A DNA stretch of 13,743 nt from a bacterium UBA1790 (GCA_002314465.1 DCGA01000156.1:1429-15171), one strand, 5' to 3'. Shown: positions 1 to 7,251, counted from the first letter of the stretch. The notes: generated by a model from the sequence alone, not told the origin. Made by a program: numbers and translations.

Positions 1-807
1 GAGATGTGCGACCATTGGGCTTCGCGCGACGAGCGCATCAAGGTTATCCACCAGGAAAACGCAGGCCTGAGCATGGCCCGCAACGCCGCCCTCGACGTGA
101 TGACGGGCAACTATGTGGTGATGGTCGACGGCGATGACTACATAGCCCCCGACAGCATTACCACATTATATAATATAATAGAGACCACCGGGGCAGGGAT
201 TGCCGCGGCAGGATGGTGCCTCTTTGACGACGGTACGGAGCCCGCGATGGAGCAGAGCGAAGGCAAGGTGACCACATTCACCGCCAGCGAAGCCATCGAC
301 GACGTGTTTTACCAGCACACGCTCACCAATTCGGCTTGCAGCAAGATGTTCAAGGCCGATGTGTTCGCCGATCTGAGATTCCCGGCAGGAATGCTCTACG
401 AGGACCTTGCAGTGATATACAACGCCATGCAAGCAGCCGGAAAAGTGGCCCACACTACACGCCAGCTCTACTACTACCGCCAACGCACCAGTGGCAGCAT
501 CACCAGCAGTTTCTCGCGCAAGCGCACCCATGTGCTCGACATCATGGAGCAACTCGAGGAGCGCGTAAGCGACGAGGCTCCGCAGCATCTGCCCGCAGTG
601 CGCAGCCGCCTGTTGAGCGCCTACTTCAACATCTTCTTGCTATGCCCGCAAGACGGCACATTTGGCGATGTCATCACCCGCTGCTGGCGCGGTATAAAGC
701 GACTGCGCGGCAAGTGTCTGCTCGACTCACGCGTGCGCAGCAAGAACAAGGCAGGCATCATGCTCTCCTACCTGGGACAACGTGCTTTGCGTCTCGCCAA
801 CCGATAA
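1..807 (+). CDS. Family 2 glycosyltransferase, 5'-truncated by the window edge
   Basis: Transfers a sugar from a nucleotide-sugar donor, most likely in surface polysaccharide (capsule, LPS or exopolysaccharide) assembly on the cytoplasmic face of the membrane. The frame is open from base 1, so the start and the first part of the GT-A fold (roughly 50 residues in this family) lie outside the window; 268 residues are visible. Visible family marks are the HQENAGLSMARNAAL stretch (residues 17-31), the metal/donor-binding DxD region VDGDDY (42-47), the CSKMF segment (113-117), and the YEDL acceptor-side motif (133-136) followed by the usual YYYRQR block (157-162). The last ~90 residues are a basic helical tail, as in many Bacteroidales polysaccharide-locus GT2 enzymes. 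No neighbouring polysaccharide gene is in the window, so substrate and pathway cannot be named. The in-frame ATG at base 4 is internal, not the start. Confidence 0.93.
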   Translation, partial: EMCDHWASRDERIKVIHQENAGLSMARNAALDVMTGNYVVMVDGDDYIAPDSITTLYNIIETTGAGIAAAGWCLFDDGTEPAMEQSEGKVTTFTASEAIDDVFYQHTLTNSACSKMFKADVFADLRFPAGMLYEDLAVIYNAMQAAGKVAHTTRQLYYYRQRTSGSITSSFSRKRTHVLDIMEQLEERVSDEAPQHLPAVRSRLLSAYFNIFLLCPQDGTFGDVITRCWRGIKRLRGKCLLDSRVRSKNKAGIMLSYLGQRALRLANR

Positions 808-829
808 CAGAATCTTACATAAAAAGAAC

Positions 830-853
830 AGCCCGGACGTAAGAATCCGGGCT
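830..853. terminator. Bidirectional intrinsic terminator between convergent genes
   Basis: A perfect 8-bp stem AGCCCGGA/TCCGGGCT with an 8-nt loop sits 22 bp after the glycosyltransferase stop codon. On the plus strand it is followed by ATTTCTTTCT. On the minus strand it is followed by a T-rich run (GTTCTTTTTATG). It lies between two genes that converge on it and probably serves both. Confidence 0.82.
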
Positions 854-876
854 ATTTCTTTCTATCCTGATAGTTA

Positions 877-1308
877 TTATTTCTTGTGGGAGGCGAGGGT
901 TTGGGAGAGTTCCTCGTTTGTAATCGTTATCTCACTCTTCATACCGTTGCGGGTGTCGGTGTAACGGTATTTCATGTCCTTGCCGTCGTCCACAACGAGT
1001 TGGACAAACTTGAGGTAGTCGGGCTCGTTAAGCGATTGCTCGATGCTAAGGAGTATGTTGTCGTGCTTGGCAGGCACCGATGCCACGATGGTACCAGTAG
1101 AGTCGTTCACATTGTAGACATACACCACGCTGCCGTCCTCTACCACCATGTCGGTCCATATCATCTCGTTGCTCACGGGCATGGGCAGTGTTTTCTTGTT
1201 GATTTCAATAATCTGGGAGATTTCGTCGCTCGATGTGCTTGAACTGCATGATGCCATCGCCATCATCATGGTTGCAAGGAGTGCTATAAGTGTAAATCTA
1301 TGTTTCAT
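877..1308 (-). CDS. Small predicted lipoprotein of unknown function
   Basis: A 143-residue protein I cannot name. The chosen start (MKHRFTLIALL...) gives a textbook lipoprotein signal: basic n-region, hydrophobic core and lipobox MAS-C with the lipidated Cys at residue 21; the open frame extends 30 codons further upstream but that extension is implausible (Lys/Ser-rich, and it would bury the signal peptide and overlap the promoter box). The mature part starts with a Ser-rich linker, then a compact alpha/beta region with INKKTLPMPV and a VVYVYNVNDS strand. This layout resembles small uncharacterised Bacteroidota and Firmicutes proteins that begin with a 'N(K)xLPM' segment followed by alternating strands; that likeness is from memory and weak. 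It is a single gene convergent with the glycosyltransferase and divergent from the next pair. Confidence 0.8.
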   Translation of the reverse strand: MKHRFTLIALLATMMMAMASCSSSTSSDEISQIIEINKKTLPMPVSNEMIWTDMVVEDGSVVYVYNVNDSTGTIVASVPAKHDNILLSIEQSLNEPDYLKFVQLVVDDGKDMKYRYTDTRNGMKSEITITNEELSQTLASHKK

Positions 1309-1332
1309 TGTCGTGTTTATTATCATCAAGGG

Positions 1333-1340
1333 CAAAGATA
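1333..1340 (-). promoter_or_regulatory. Candidate -7 promoter box for the small lipoprotein gene
   Basis: On the minus strand this reads TATCTTTG, a full match to the Bacteroidota -7 consensus TAnnTTTG, 24 bp upstream of the ATG at 1308. A TTTG -33 element at the usual 19-21 bp spacing is not visible (the nearest TTTG, plus-strand 1353-1356, is only 12 bp away), so the assignment rests on the -7 box and its position. Confidence 0.5.
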
Positions 1341-1436
1341 GTGATTTTTTTTCAAACAACGTGTAGTAAAGTGAATTACTCTTGCGTCTAATGGACAAAA
1401 AACAGATAAAACAACAACGTATAAAAACTTACAACT

Positions 1437-1805
1437 ATGATACATGAATTTTGTATGGCAGCTTATCCTTTTGTTTTTCTCGGACTTGCACTCGCTGTAA
1501 TTGCTGCTATATACGGACAAAAGAAAATTCGCGACCGCGAAGCAAAAGAAGCCGGCAAAGAGTCATCAGAGCCCATGAAGGCAGGTGACTGGTTTAAGGC
1601 AAACGGTTGGTTCGTTGCATCGATGTGCATGTTTGCTGTAGGCTTCATGCAGTGGATGGGTAACAACGAGTCATCATCGGCAACAACATTCATGTGCCTC
1701 GGCTCTTCATTCCTGTGCTTAGGGGCAATTGCCGCTAACAAAAAGAACGAAAACAACGAGGAAAACGACAACAGCGAAAATAAAGACAACAATGAAAAAG
1801 TTTGA
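1437..1805 (+). CDS. Small three-helix membrane protein, unknown function
   Basis: A 122-residue protein that I do not recognise. It has three hydrophobic stretches that look like membrane helices: residues about 7-27 (PFVFLGLALAVIAAIYG), 58-74 and 82-100. A charged cytoplasmic-type loop (KKIRDREAKEAGKE) lies after the first. The last ~22 residues are a low-complexity Asn/Glu/Lys/Asp tail. The tail overlaps the start of the next gene by 14 bp, which suggests that the two are translationally coupled and act together. An alternative start is the Met at residue 7 (base 1455), which would shorten only the region before the first helix. No domain suggests an activity. Confidence 0.75.
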   Translation: MIHEFCMAAYPFVFLGLALAVIAAIYGQKKIRDREAKEAGKESSEPMKAGDWFKANGWFVASMCMFAVGFMQWMGNNESSSATTFMCLGSSFLCLGAIAANKKNENNEENDNSENKDNNEKV

Positions 1806-1983
1806 TTTATTCCTTAATATCACAGGAGGCCTACTGGCACTCGCAGGACTTGTGCTTATCATCATCAACATCATGAGCGACGGTTCTCCCGTCCTTAGCA
1901 TCGCAATGTGCTGCGTCCTCTTGTCGCAAGCGCTGGTGATATGTGCCCAGCACCGCAAGCGCAACCAAGAAAAGAAAAAGTGA
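1792..1983 (+). CDS. Small two-helix membrane protein overlapping the upstream gene
   Basis: A 63-residue protein starting at MKKFDLFLNITGG inside the last five codons of the upstream membrane-protein gene, in another frame (14-bp overlap). Two hydrophobic segments (residues about 9-28 and 34-52) are joined by a short SDGSP turn. The protein ends in a strongly basic tail (RKRNQEKKK), which by the positive-inside rule puts both ends in the cytoplasm. A longer reading of the same frame from base 1729 is possible, but it would add only low-complexity Lys/Thr residues encoded by the other gene. Function is unknown; its pairing with the preceding gene and the shared downstream hairpin support a two-gene operon. 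Confidence 0.68.
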   Translation: MKKFDLFLNITGGLLALAGLVLIIINIMSDGSPVLSIAMCCVLLSQALVICAQHRKRNQEKKK

Positions 1984-2003
1984 ACACACAACTTAATAAC
2001 AGT

Positions 2004-2040
2004 GCGCCCCGGGAATCACAAGGTTCTCGGGGCGTGTTTA
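2004..2040 (+). terminator. Intrinsic terminator after the small membrane-protein pair
   Basis: An 11-bp GC-rich stem, CGCCCCGGGAA (2005-2015) against TTCTCGGGGCG (2024-2034), with one G-U pair and an 8-nt loop, lies 21 bp after the stop at 1983. The following TGTTTATT is only moderately T-rich. The hairpin lies between convergent genes and may also stop transcription from the minus-strand cluster, though no T-run follows it on that strand. Confidence 0.65.
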
Positions 2041-2060
2041 TTGGGGGGATTGATTACCTT

Positions 2061-2555
2061 TTACAGGGAGAAGATGAGGCCGAAGAAGATGTAGATGAGC
2101 AAGAGGCCAACGGTGACCAAAGCACTACGCCACAGGCAGCCGAGGGGGCTGGGTGGATTGGCGATGGTGTGGAGGAGGCCTTTGCTGTTGTTGTCTTCGG
2201 TCTTTTTCTTCATGCGTGATTCTGAACGTAGGGGTTGTGTAGTTACTCGTGAACGCGAGGGTTGTGTAGCACGACGCGGCGGTGGCGTGGGAGGTGTGGT
2301 GCTTCGCTTGCGGTGAGGCGGAGGTGTTGCCGGCTGTTCGTAAGAAGCGGAGCGCTGCGGGCGTGCAGGGGGTGCCTGACGCACTGGTTCCTCCTCGGCA
2401 ACAGGGGCAGGCTTAGCCGCATTGCGACGGGAAGTCACACCGGCCACTTTAGACGAAGCCAAGCATTGCGGGCAAACCACAACACCGCCGGTCTCCTCAA
2501 GTTGCTCTTGGGAGACATCTAATTCCTTACCGCATTTTTTGCAAGTCCAGATCAT
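2061..2555 (-). CDS. Zinc-ribbon protein with C-terminal membrane anchor
   Basis: A 164-residue protein with three parts. Residues 1-35 form a zinc ribbon: Cys5-x2-Cys8 and Cys28-x2-Cys31, in the style of the small MJ0042/zinc-ribbon domains often found at the N terminus of bacterial membrane proteins. Residues 40-125 are a disordered linker rich in Pro, Arg, Ser and Thr (PATPPPHRKR, TTPPTPPPRR). Residues about 143-163 are one hydrophobic helix at the very C terminus, so the protein is probably tail-anchored with the ribbon in the cytoplasm. It is the last gene of the seven-gene minus-strand run, 129 bp after the coiled-coil membrane protein. That gap carries repeats and no recognisable promoter box, so it could be read through from the operon. 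The ribbon could bind protein or nucleic acid; nothing shows which. Confidence 0.82.
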   Translation of the reverse strand: MIWTCKKCGKELDVSQEQLEETGGVVVCPQCLASSKVAGVTSRRNAAKPAPVAEEEPVRQAPPARPQRSASYEQPATPPPHRKRSTTPPTPPPRRATQPSRSRVTTQPLRSESRMKKKTEDNNSKGLLHTIANPPSPLGCLWRSALVTVGLLLIYIFFGLIFSL

Positions 2556-2572
2556 TGGGGTGAGGGGTGAGA

Positions 2573-2683
2573 GTTGAGGGTTGAGGGTTTAAAGTTTAAA
2601 GTTTAATGTTTAATGTTGAGGGTTGAGGGTTTAAGGATTTCTTGGCACCTCGCCCTTTAAACATTAAACCATAAACATTAATC
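2573..2683. repeat. AT-rich intergenic direct and inverted repeat cluster
   Basis: A perfect 20-bp direct repeat (2573-2592 and 2615-2634) of TTGAGGG units flanks 7-bp units of GTTTAAA and GTTTAAT. The right half (2653-2683) contains the complements (CCCTTTAAACATTAAAC, AAACATTA), so GTTTAATGT can pair with ACATTAAAC across the region. There is no coding potential. Similar TTTAA/TTGAGGG strings are, from memory, scattered between genes in Bacteroidales genomes; a dispersed-repeat origin is inferred. Confidence 0.7.
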
Positions 2684-2684
2684 A

Positions 2685-3782
2685 TTACTCATAGTGAATT
2701 ATCGCCTTAACTGATACATGCCACTGGCCGTTCTCGTAGATTGCCTCGCCGGCACGGTCGGTGACGATGCGGGTCATACCGTTGGCCATCTGTATAGCAT
2801 GGCCCGAGCAAGCACGGGTGAGGTTCTCGCCAGGCATCATGAGGGCAAAGCGGTGCACATCGCGGTTGTCAATGACATTATACTCGCCGTGAACCCCGTC
2901 GGGTGTAGTAAGGACAAAGATTGAGTTACCCAACTCAAATTCATCGGTAGCGCGCATGAAGGTCTCGTTCTCGTCGGGTTTAGACAAGTAGAGGGTCTTC
3001 ACAGCCGCCTTGCGGGGCTGCGGCTGCTGACGCACGGGAGCAAACGGCTCGACAGGCGATTCGTAGCCACGGGGTTGCTCGGTGAATTGCGGTTGCTGCG
3101 TAACCCTGGGTTTAGACTGGAGTTTGATATCATCGATTTGCGCCGCTACATCGTTGGCAAAGTTCTGCATATTGTTGTTCAGAGCTCCGATATCCTCGAT
3201 ATAGTTATCGCGCAGTTTGTCGAGAGAGCGGCGGGTAGTCCACGCAAAGGCGAGGGCACCCAGAGCCAACAATGCAAGCGCGATGTCGACAAGAGTGTGA
3301 TAGTCGAGCCAAGACGACTGCTGAGGCTGTTCCTGAAGTTCGGGAAGGGGCTCAGTAGCCACCGAGTCGACCTGAACAGGTTGCTCAGGAGCCGATGCGG
3401 TTTCGGCCGCCTTAGCCTCCACATAGTTTCTCAGTTCGGTAGCCACGCCGCCAGCAAGTCCACCGGCGAGTTGCTTAACCGTAGCCACATTGCCGCCGTC
3501 GTTCTCGCGTTTCTTGAGTTGGCTGTAGGTCTCATTCCAGTTCTTCTTACCTTCGTAAACGGCGTTAAGGTCATCGAGCGTATAGCCCTCGGGATTGCGC
3601 GCCTGGAAGTCGGCAGTAGCCTGTCCATAGCCGTCGTTGAGAGCAGTGTTCTGGGCAATGATTGCCAGTGCATGCTGCCACTGCTGCTGAGTGAGCACGG
3701 TAGAGTCGTTGAAACTCTGGCACAAAGCGGCGAGTGCAACCAGCACAGCCGCAAATGATGCGATTATCCTTTTCATTGACAT
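2685..3782 (-). CDS. Bitopic coiled-coil membrane protein of the cytoskeletal cluster
   Basis: A 365-residue protein of unrecognised family with a readable architecture. Residues 1-21 are a signal peptide (MKRIIASFAAVLVALAALC; MKR at residue 3 is an equally possible start). Residues 22-160 are predicted periplasmic, with a helical part and a Glu/Gln/Pro-rich stretch. Residues 162-182 are a membrane helix followed by RR, which by the positive-inside rule puts the rest in the cytoplasm. Residues 183-222 look like a coiled coil, 224-258 are a Pro/Gln linker, and 260-365 form a beta-rich C-terminal domain (from KTLYLSKPD to the end). Similar C-terminal domains occur, from memory, at the ends of other uncharacterised Bacteroidetes proteins. 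Its ATG is only 15 bp beyond the stop of the actin-like gene, so it is certainly in that operon. It is a good candidate for linking the cytoplasmic NTPases to the periplasmic lipoproteins. Confidence 0.85.
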   Translation of the reverse strand: MSMKRIIASFAAVLVALAALCQSFNDSTVLTQQQWQHALAIIAQNTALNDGYGQATADFQARNPEGYTLDDLNAVYEGKKNWNETYSQLKKRENDGGNVATVKQLAGGLAGGVATELRNYVEAKAAETASAPEQPVQVDSVATEPLPELQEQPQQSSWLDYHTLVDIALALLALGALAFAWTTRRSLDKLRDNYIEDIGALNNNMQNFANDVAAQIDDIKLQSKPRVTQQPQFTEQPRGYESPVEPFAPVRQQPQPRKAAVKTLYLSKPDENETFMRATDEFELGNSIFVLTTPDGVHGEYNVIDNRDVHRFALMMPGENLTRACSGHAIQMANGMTRIVTDRAGEAIYENGQWHVSVKAIIHYE

Positions 3783-3797
3783 GAAATTTAATTGTGG

Positions 3798-6700
3798 TTA
3801 AAAGCGTCCCGAGTTGTACCCGAGGTTCTTGAGCAAGTTGTGGCGAATAACGCCCACGATGGGATAGAAGAAGGGAACATCCTCGATGATGTCGCCATCC
3901 TCGTAGCGTCCGTTGAGGAATGCGTTGATACCAGCCGACAGATAGTTGCCCAGGTCATCATTAACCACCTCACAGAATACCTTGAACACATTGCGGTCGA
4001 TGCCGAAGTCGTCGCGCAGATCGGCGTCGCACAGTTCGATGAAGAACTGGTTGAACTCCTTGACACGCGCCACAAGATTCTCACGAGTGTCCATATCCTT
4101 GATGCCGGCCAGCGTGAGGTCAGTATCGGGGAGCATAGAGTAGTTGAACTTGAGGGCGTTAACCTCGCGCGGAGTGTAAGCCACCGCATCCTTGTCGCCC
4201 AACATCTTCACACCGCCGCGGCAGGTAATCTGCTTGGGACACTCGGTCTCAATCTTGATGCCGAAGCGCTCGCTGTAGTGCTGGCCGTAAACCTTCTCCA
4301 CGATGAGGCGAGTGAGTTCGGTCACCATGCTTGCGCTGCCCACGATATTGAGAATCTTAGAGCCAGTACCGCTGAAGTAAACCTGCTTGGGCATGCGATA
4401 GTTGCGAGCCTTCATCATTGTAGCGATGTAGTAGATGATAGCGGCATAGAAGTACATGAATACAATCTTGCGCTGTCCATCATTACGCAACAGGGCATTG
4501 TAACTATAGAGGTTGCGGTCTATCTCGCGCAGGCCACGCAGTTCTTCCACGTTCTCAATCGAGAAGAGGTAGGCATTGATGTCCTCGCTGCGCTGCTGCT
4601 GCATGATCTTGTCGAGGATGCTTGTGAGATAGGTGATATTAGTGCTGCGGTCGTTCTCGATGAGTTGCTTGAAGTAACTGGTGTAATGAGCAAGCAACGG
4701 GTTGTGCTCGGCATCCTTATCGGCAAACGCATCGCCAAAGATTGCGTTACCGGCAAAGCGGAACGACGAAATAGCCACGGGCTCACTGCCCATGCCGTCG
4801 GTGGTGGGCTGGTAGATAACAGCATCGCTGGTTCCACCGCCTATATCGATTGATACATAACTTGCGCCGTCCACGTCGGGGCCCTTGTAATAGGCTGCGG
4901 GTGCAAGCGACTCGGTGCAGTTGTGCAGCAAGTCGAGGTTGTCGCTTATGTAAGTGCGGAACAGGTCTTCCCATGTCTCGCGCAACTGACGGCGGTCGCT
5001 ACCGCTCATGCTCACAGGATAGAAGTAAACCACCTCAACACGACGCAGGTCAACATTCTCGAGCAAGGCCTTAGCCTTGATGAGCAGCACTATCTCGCGC
5101 AGGAACTCCTTGGCAAGACGGCTATCGCCCATCCACTTGAGGTTAGTGGTCACATTGTAACCGTCGAAGAACTTGCGCTCATACAAGAACGGTATGTTCA
5201 CGTCATGGAACAACTTGTTGCCACCGTCGCTCTCGGCGTTTCGTGCCAAAGAAGAACGCAGGGGGAAGCCGTATACGTTGTCGATGTTAGTGGGCAAGAA
5301 CTCGATACGCTGCACCTGCTCGGCAATATCGAGGCTGCCGGGCTTCATGAGTGAAGCAAGCAGAGCCTGTCCTGCACTGTGTCCCATAGTGAGAGGCTGT
5401 GAAGTCTGTCCCTTGACAGCCCATTCCACATGGCTGTTGGTAGTACCGAAGTCAACAGCAAAGACGAGTTCGGTCACCGATGGGATATAAGGTTTCCACT
5501 GCGGCACGATGAGGCCGTTGAAAGTGCCCAGGTCACTTGTGAGAGTAACCTCCATGTAGTCCCACGAGCCATTCACATCGTAGTAGGTGGTGTTGAACGG
5601 GCCGGTTGCAGTGCGGGTCTTGCTCGACACGTTGAGGTCGCCCTCGCCGCGTCCGTTCTGCATGAACTTGAGCGATGCGGTGCTGTCGATGAGCATCGAG
5701 AAGAGCTGCACTGTGTAGTCGTCCTTCCTGCCGGTGCGCACAAACGGGAATACCGAAGTAGAAAGAGTAGCCGAAACGATGCGACCGGTGCCGCGCATCT
5801 CGTCGAAACGCCATGCATGGTCGGTAGTGGGCATATACACGCGGGTGAGTTCTATGAAGCGTTTCTTCACGGGGATGCGCAGTGTAACGCTCACGCTGCC
5901 GTCGCCGTTCTCGACGATATCGAGCACGTTGAGGCCGTGGATGCGACCACACAGGTCCTGCGAAGTGAAGTACTTGAAGTATTCTTGCTTGACGGGAAGC
6001 AGATAGCCGTTGCGAGCCACGAGGTCGCGCGACTGCAGGTTGCCGTCGAGGAAGTGGTCGTTATCAATAGCACCGTTGAGCTTGATGAGCGTGTCGGTGA
6101 GCATATCCACTGTTGTGAGATAGGGATACTCGATGCTTGTAGCGGGCAGTTTGCGCTGCTCCACGGGTACACCGCCAGTGAACACAACGGTGGCGCTGTC
6201 CCAATCCTTGTCGATGTAACGGTAGTGCTCCACACTGCCGCTGAAACCGGTGCGCAGCACCAGAGGCATCACCGCACCCTCGGGCTGAGCCACTGTGGGT
6301 TCAATGACGAAGTCGCTCTGCGAAGCCTGAGTGCGGATGTCGCGTACACGCTTGTGATAGAGGAAAGCACCCAGCACATTGACCTGTGCGCCGCCGCTGA
6401 ACTTGTCGAAGTCGCGGTTGAGACGGTCGAGCACAATGCCCGAGTTGTCGTGGCTGAGAGCGCTCAAGTTGGGGATTACCTCCACTATGCGGTTATAGAC
6501 CTCGGGGCGACGGTCGCGCAAGATTGCAGCGTTGTGCATCATGTAACTATAAACCTGTCCGGCCTTCTCGCGCAGCGTGGGATAAGCGTTAAACAAGAGG
6601 AACATGTAATAGATGAAATCCTCGTCGCGCTGCCACAGATGACGTGTTGCCGAGAAGAGCGACACACCCTGCTCCACCTTAATCTGGTTGATGGTTTCGC

Positions 6701-7208
6701 TCACGGGAGCAGCCATAACAACCGAAGCGGGCGAAGTACCACCTATCACCTTGTTGTCCCACACGATGATGTACCAGTCGACAAGATCGTCAAAGTTGTA
6801 GACCTTGTCGGCTGCAAGGAAGAGTTCGAGAGTCTCGCCGTAGAGACGGTGCTGACCATTGGCCTTGAGGCGTGCAAGTTCGTCCTTGCGGTTCCAGGTA
6901 ATGATGCGCAGGTAGTCCTTGTGGTTCTCATAGTCGAACAACAACTGTGCCACATCGAGAGCATTGCTTACCAGACGCTCGTTCATCACCGCACCGTGCA
7001 GTTGCGGGTTGGCGAGGTTGTGGAAGGCATTCTTCACCAGGTCGATTTGTGCAAACGGACTGGGTATTGCGGTGCGCGGATTGCTCGAAAGACCACCATC
7101 GGGGTCCTTGATCTGGGCAATGTCGTCTTCGCTGTAAGGCTCCACCGGGATCCAGTCGCCATTGACATTCTTAGATGTCTTGTTGCTATATGATAATATC
7201 TTGCTCAT
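3798..7208 (-). CDS. Large actin/Hsp70-superfamily ATPase (SrfB-like)
   Basis: A 1136-residue protein with no signal peptide or membrane helix, so cytoplasmic. Residues about 580-1005 carry an ASKHA (actin, sugar kinase, Hsp70) nucleotide-binding module: phosphate-1 loop FAVDFGTTNSH (583-593), phosphate-2 loop SIDIGGGTSDAVIY (786-799), and adenosine motif YFSGTGSKIL (944-953). These are in the right order and spacing, with all key Asp, Gly and Thr residues present, so ATP binding and hydrolysis are likely. Residues 1-575 are a large region I cannot assign, partly helical (1-300) and partly beta-rich (310-575). Residues 1010-1136 are a helical C-terminal extension. The closest named family I can recall is the SrfB group of large actin-like proteins from proteobacterial SrfABC loci; that match is inference. 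It follows the tubulin-like gene by 62 bp. Whether it forms filaments cannot be read from sequence. Confidence 0.9.
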   Translation of the reverse strand: MSKILSYSNKTSKNVNGDWIPVEPYSEDDIAQIKDPDGGLSSNPRTAIPSPFAQIDLVKNAFHNLANPQLHGAVMNERLVSNALDVAQLLFDYENHKDYLRIITWNRKDELARLKANGQHRLYGETLELFLAADKVYNFDDLVDWYIIVWDNKVIGGTSPASVVMAAPVSETINQIKVEQGVSLFSATRHLWQRDEDFIYYMFLLFNAYPTLREKAGQVYSYMMHNAAILRDRRPEVYNRIVEVIPNLSALSHDNSGIVLDRLNRDFDKFSGGAQVNVLGAFLYHKRVRDIRTQASQSDFVIEPTVAQPEGAVMPLVLRTGFSGSVEHYRYIDKDWDSATVVFTGGVPVEQRKLPATSIEYPYLTTVDMLTDTLIKLNGAIDNDHFLDGNLQSRDLVARNGYLLPVKQEYFKYFTSQDLCGRIHGLNVLDIVENGDGSVSVTLRIPVKKRFIELTRVYMPTTDHAWRFDEMRGTGRIVSATLSTSVFPFVRTGRKDDYTVQLFSMLIDSTASLKFMQNGRGEGDLNVSSKTRTATGPFNTTYYDVNGSWDYMEVTLTSDLGTFNGLIVPQWKPYIPSVTELVFAVDFGTTNSHVEWAVKGQTSQPLTMGHSAGQALLASLMKPGSLDIAEQVQRIEFLPTNIDNVYGFPLRSSLARNAESDGGNKLFHDVNIPFLYERKFFDGYNVTTNLKWMGDSRLAKEFLREIVLLIKAKALLENVDLRRVEVVYFYPVSMSGSDRRQLRETWEDLFRTYISDNLDLLHNCTESLAPAAYYKGPDVDGASYVSIDIGGGTSDAVIYQPTTDGMGSEPVAISSFRFAGNAIFGDAFADKDAEHNPLLAHYTSYFKQLIENDRSTNITYLTSILDKIMQQQRSEDINAYLFSIENVEELRGLREIDRNLYSYNALLRNDGQRKIVFMYFYAAIIYYIATMMKARNYRMPKQVYFSGTGSKILNIVGSASMVTELTRLIVEKVYGQHYSERFGIKIETECPKQITCRGGVKMLGDKDAVAYTPREVNALKFNYSMLPDTDLTLAGIKDMDTRENLVARVKEFNQFFIELCDADLRDDFGIDRNVFKVFCEVVNDDLGNYLSAGINAFLNGRYEDGDIIEDVPFFYPIVGVIRHNLLKNLGYNSGRF

Positions 7209-7224
7209 TGTATATTATGCCTCG

Positions 7225-7251
7225 CGCAGATCTCACAGATCTCGCAGATGT
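7225..7251. repeat. Three 9-bp tandem units between the tubulin-like and actin-like genes
   Basis: Three consecutive 9-bp units, CGCAGATCT, CACAGATCT and CGCAGATGT, lie in the 62-bp spacer between two operon genes, 17 bp before the actin-like ATG. The two AGATCT hexamers are palindromic. CACAGATCT/CGCAGATCT strings are, from memory, a common dispersed intergenic repeat in Bacteroidales. Whether it has a role in differential expression of the two genes is unknown. Confidence 0.7.

Noticed and set aside
1377..1384. TACTCTTG as a -7 promoter box for the small membrane-protein pair
   Set aside because: One mismatch to TAnnTTTG and no TTTG element at the right distance; too weak to list as a feature.
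2573..2634. Direct repeats as a CRISPR array
   Set aside because: Only two copies, the spacer itself is made of short repeat units, and there are no cas genes in the window.
3075..3758. 227-codon plus-strand open frame opposite the coiled-coil membrane protein
   Set aside because: The minus strand has a signal peptide, membrane helix and correct operon spacing; the plus frame has none of these.
3792..4853. 353-codon plus-strand open frame antisense to the end of the actin-like gene
   Set aside because: Same type of antisense shadow; it overlaps the phosphate-2 and adenosine motifs on the other strand and has no domain of its own.
5430..7193. 587-codon open frame on the plus strand, antisense to the actin-like gene
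   Set aside because: Shadow frame produced by the codon bias of the real gene; its translation is rich in Val, Ala, His and Glu without any motif, while the minus strand shows clear ATPase loops in the same region.
3798..7208. Actin-like gene as DnaK or MreB
   Set aside because: The length and the position of the nucleotide-binding module at residue ~580 fit neither; there is no substrate-binding domain like that of DnaK behind the ATPase.
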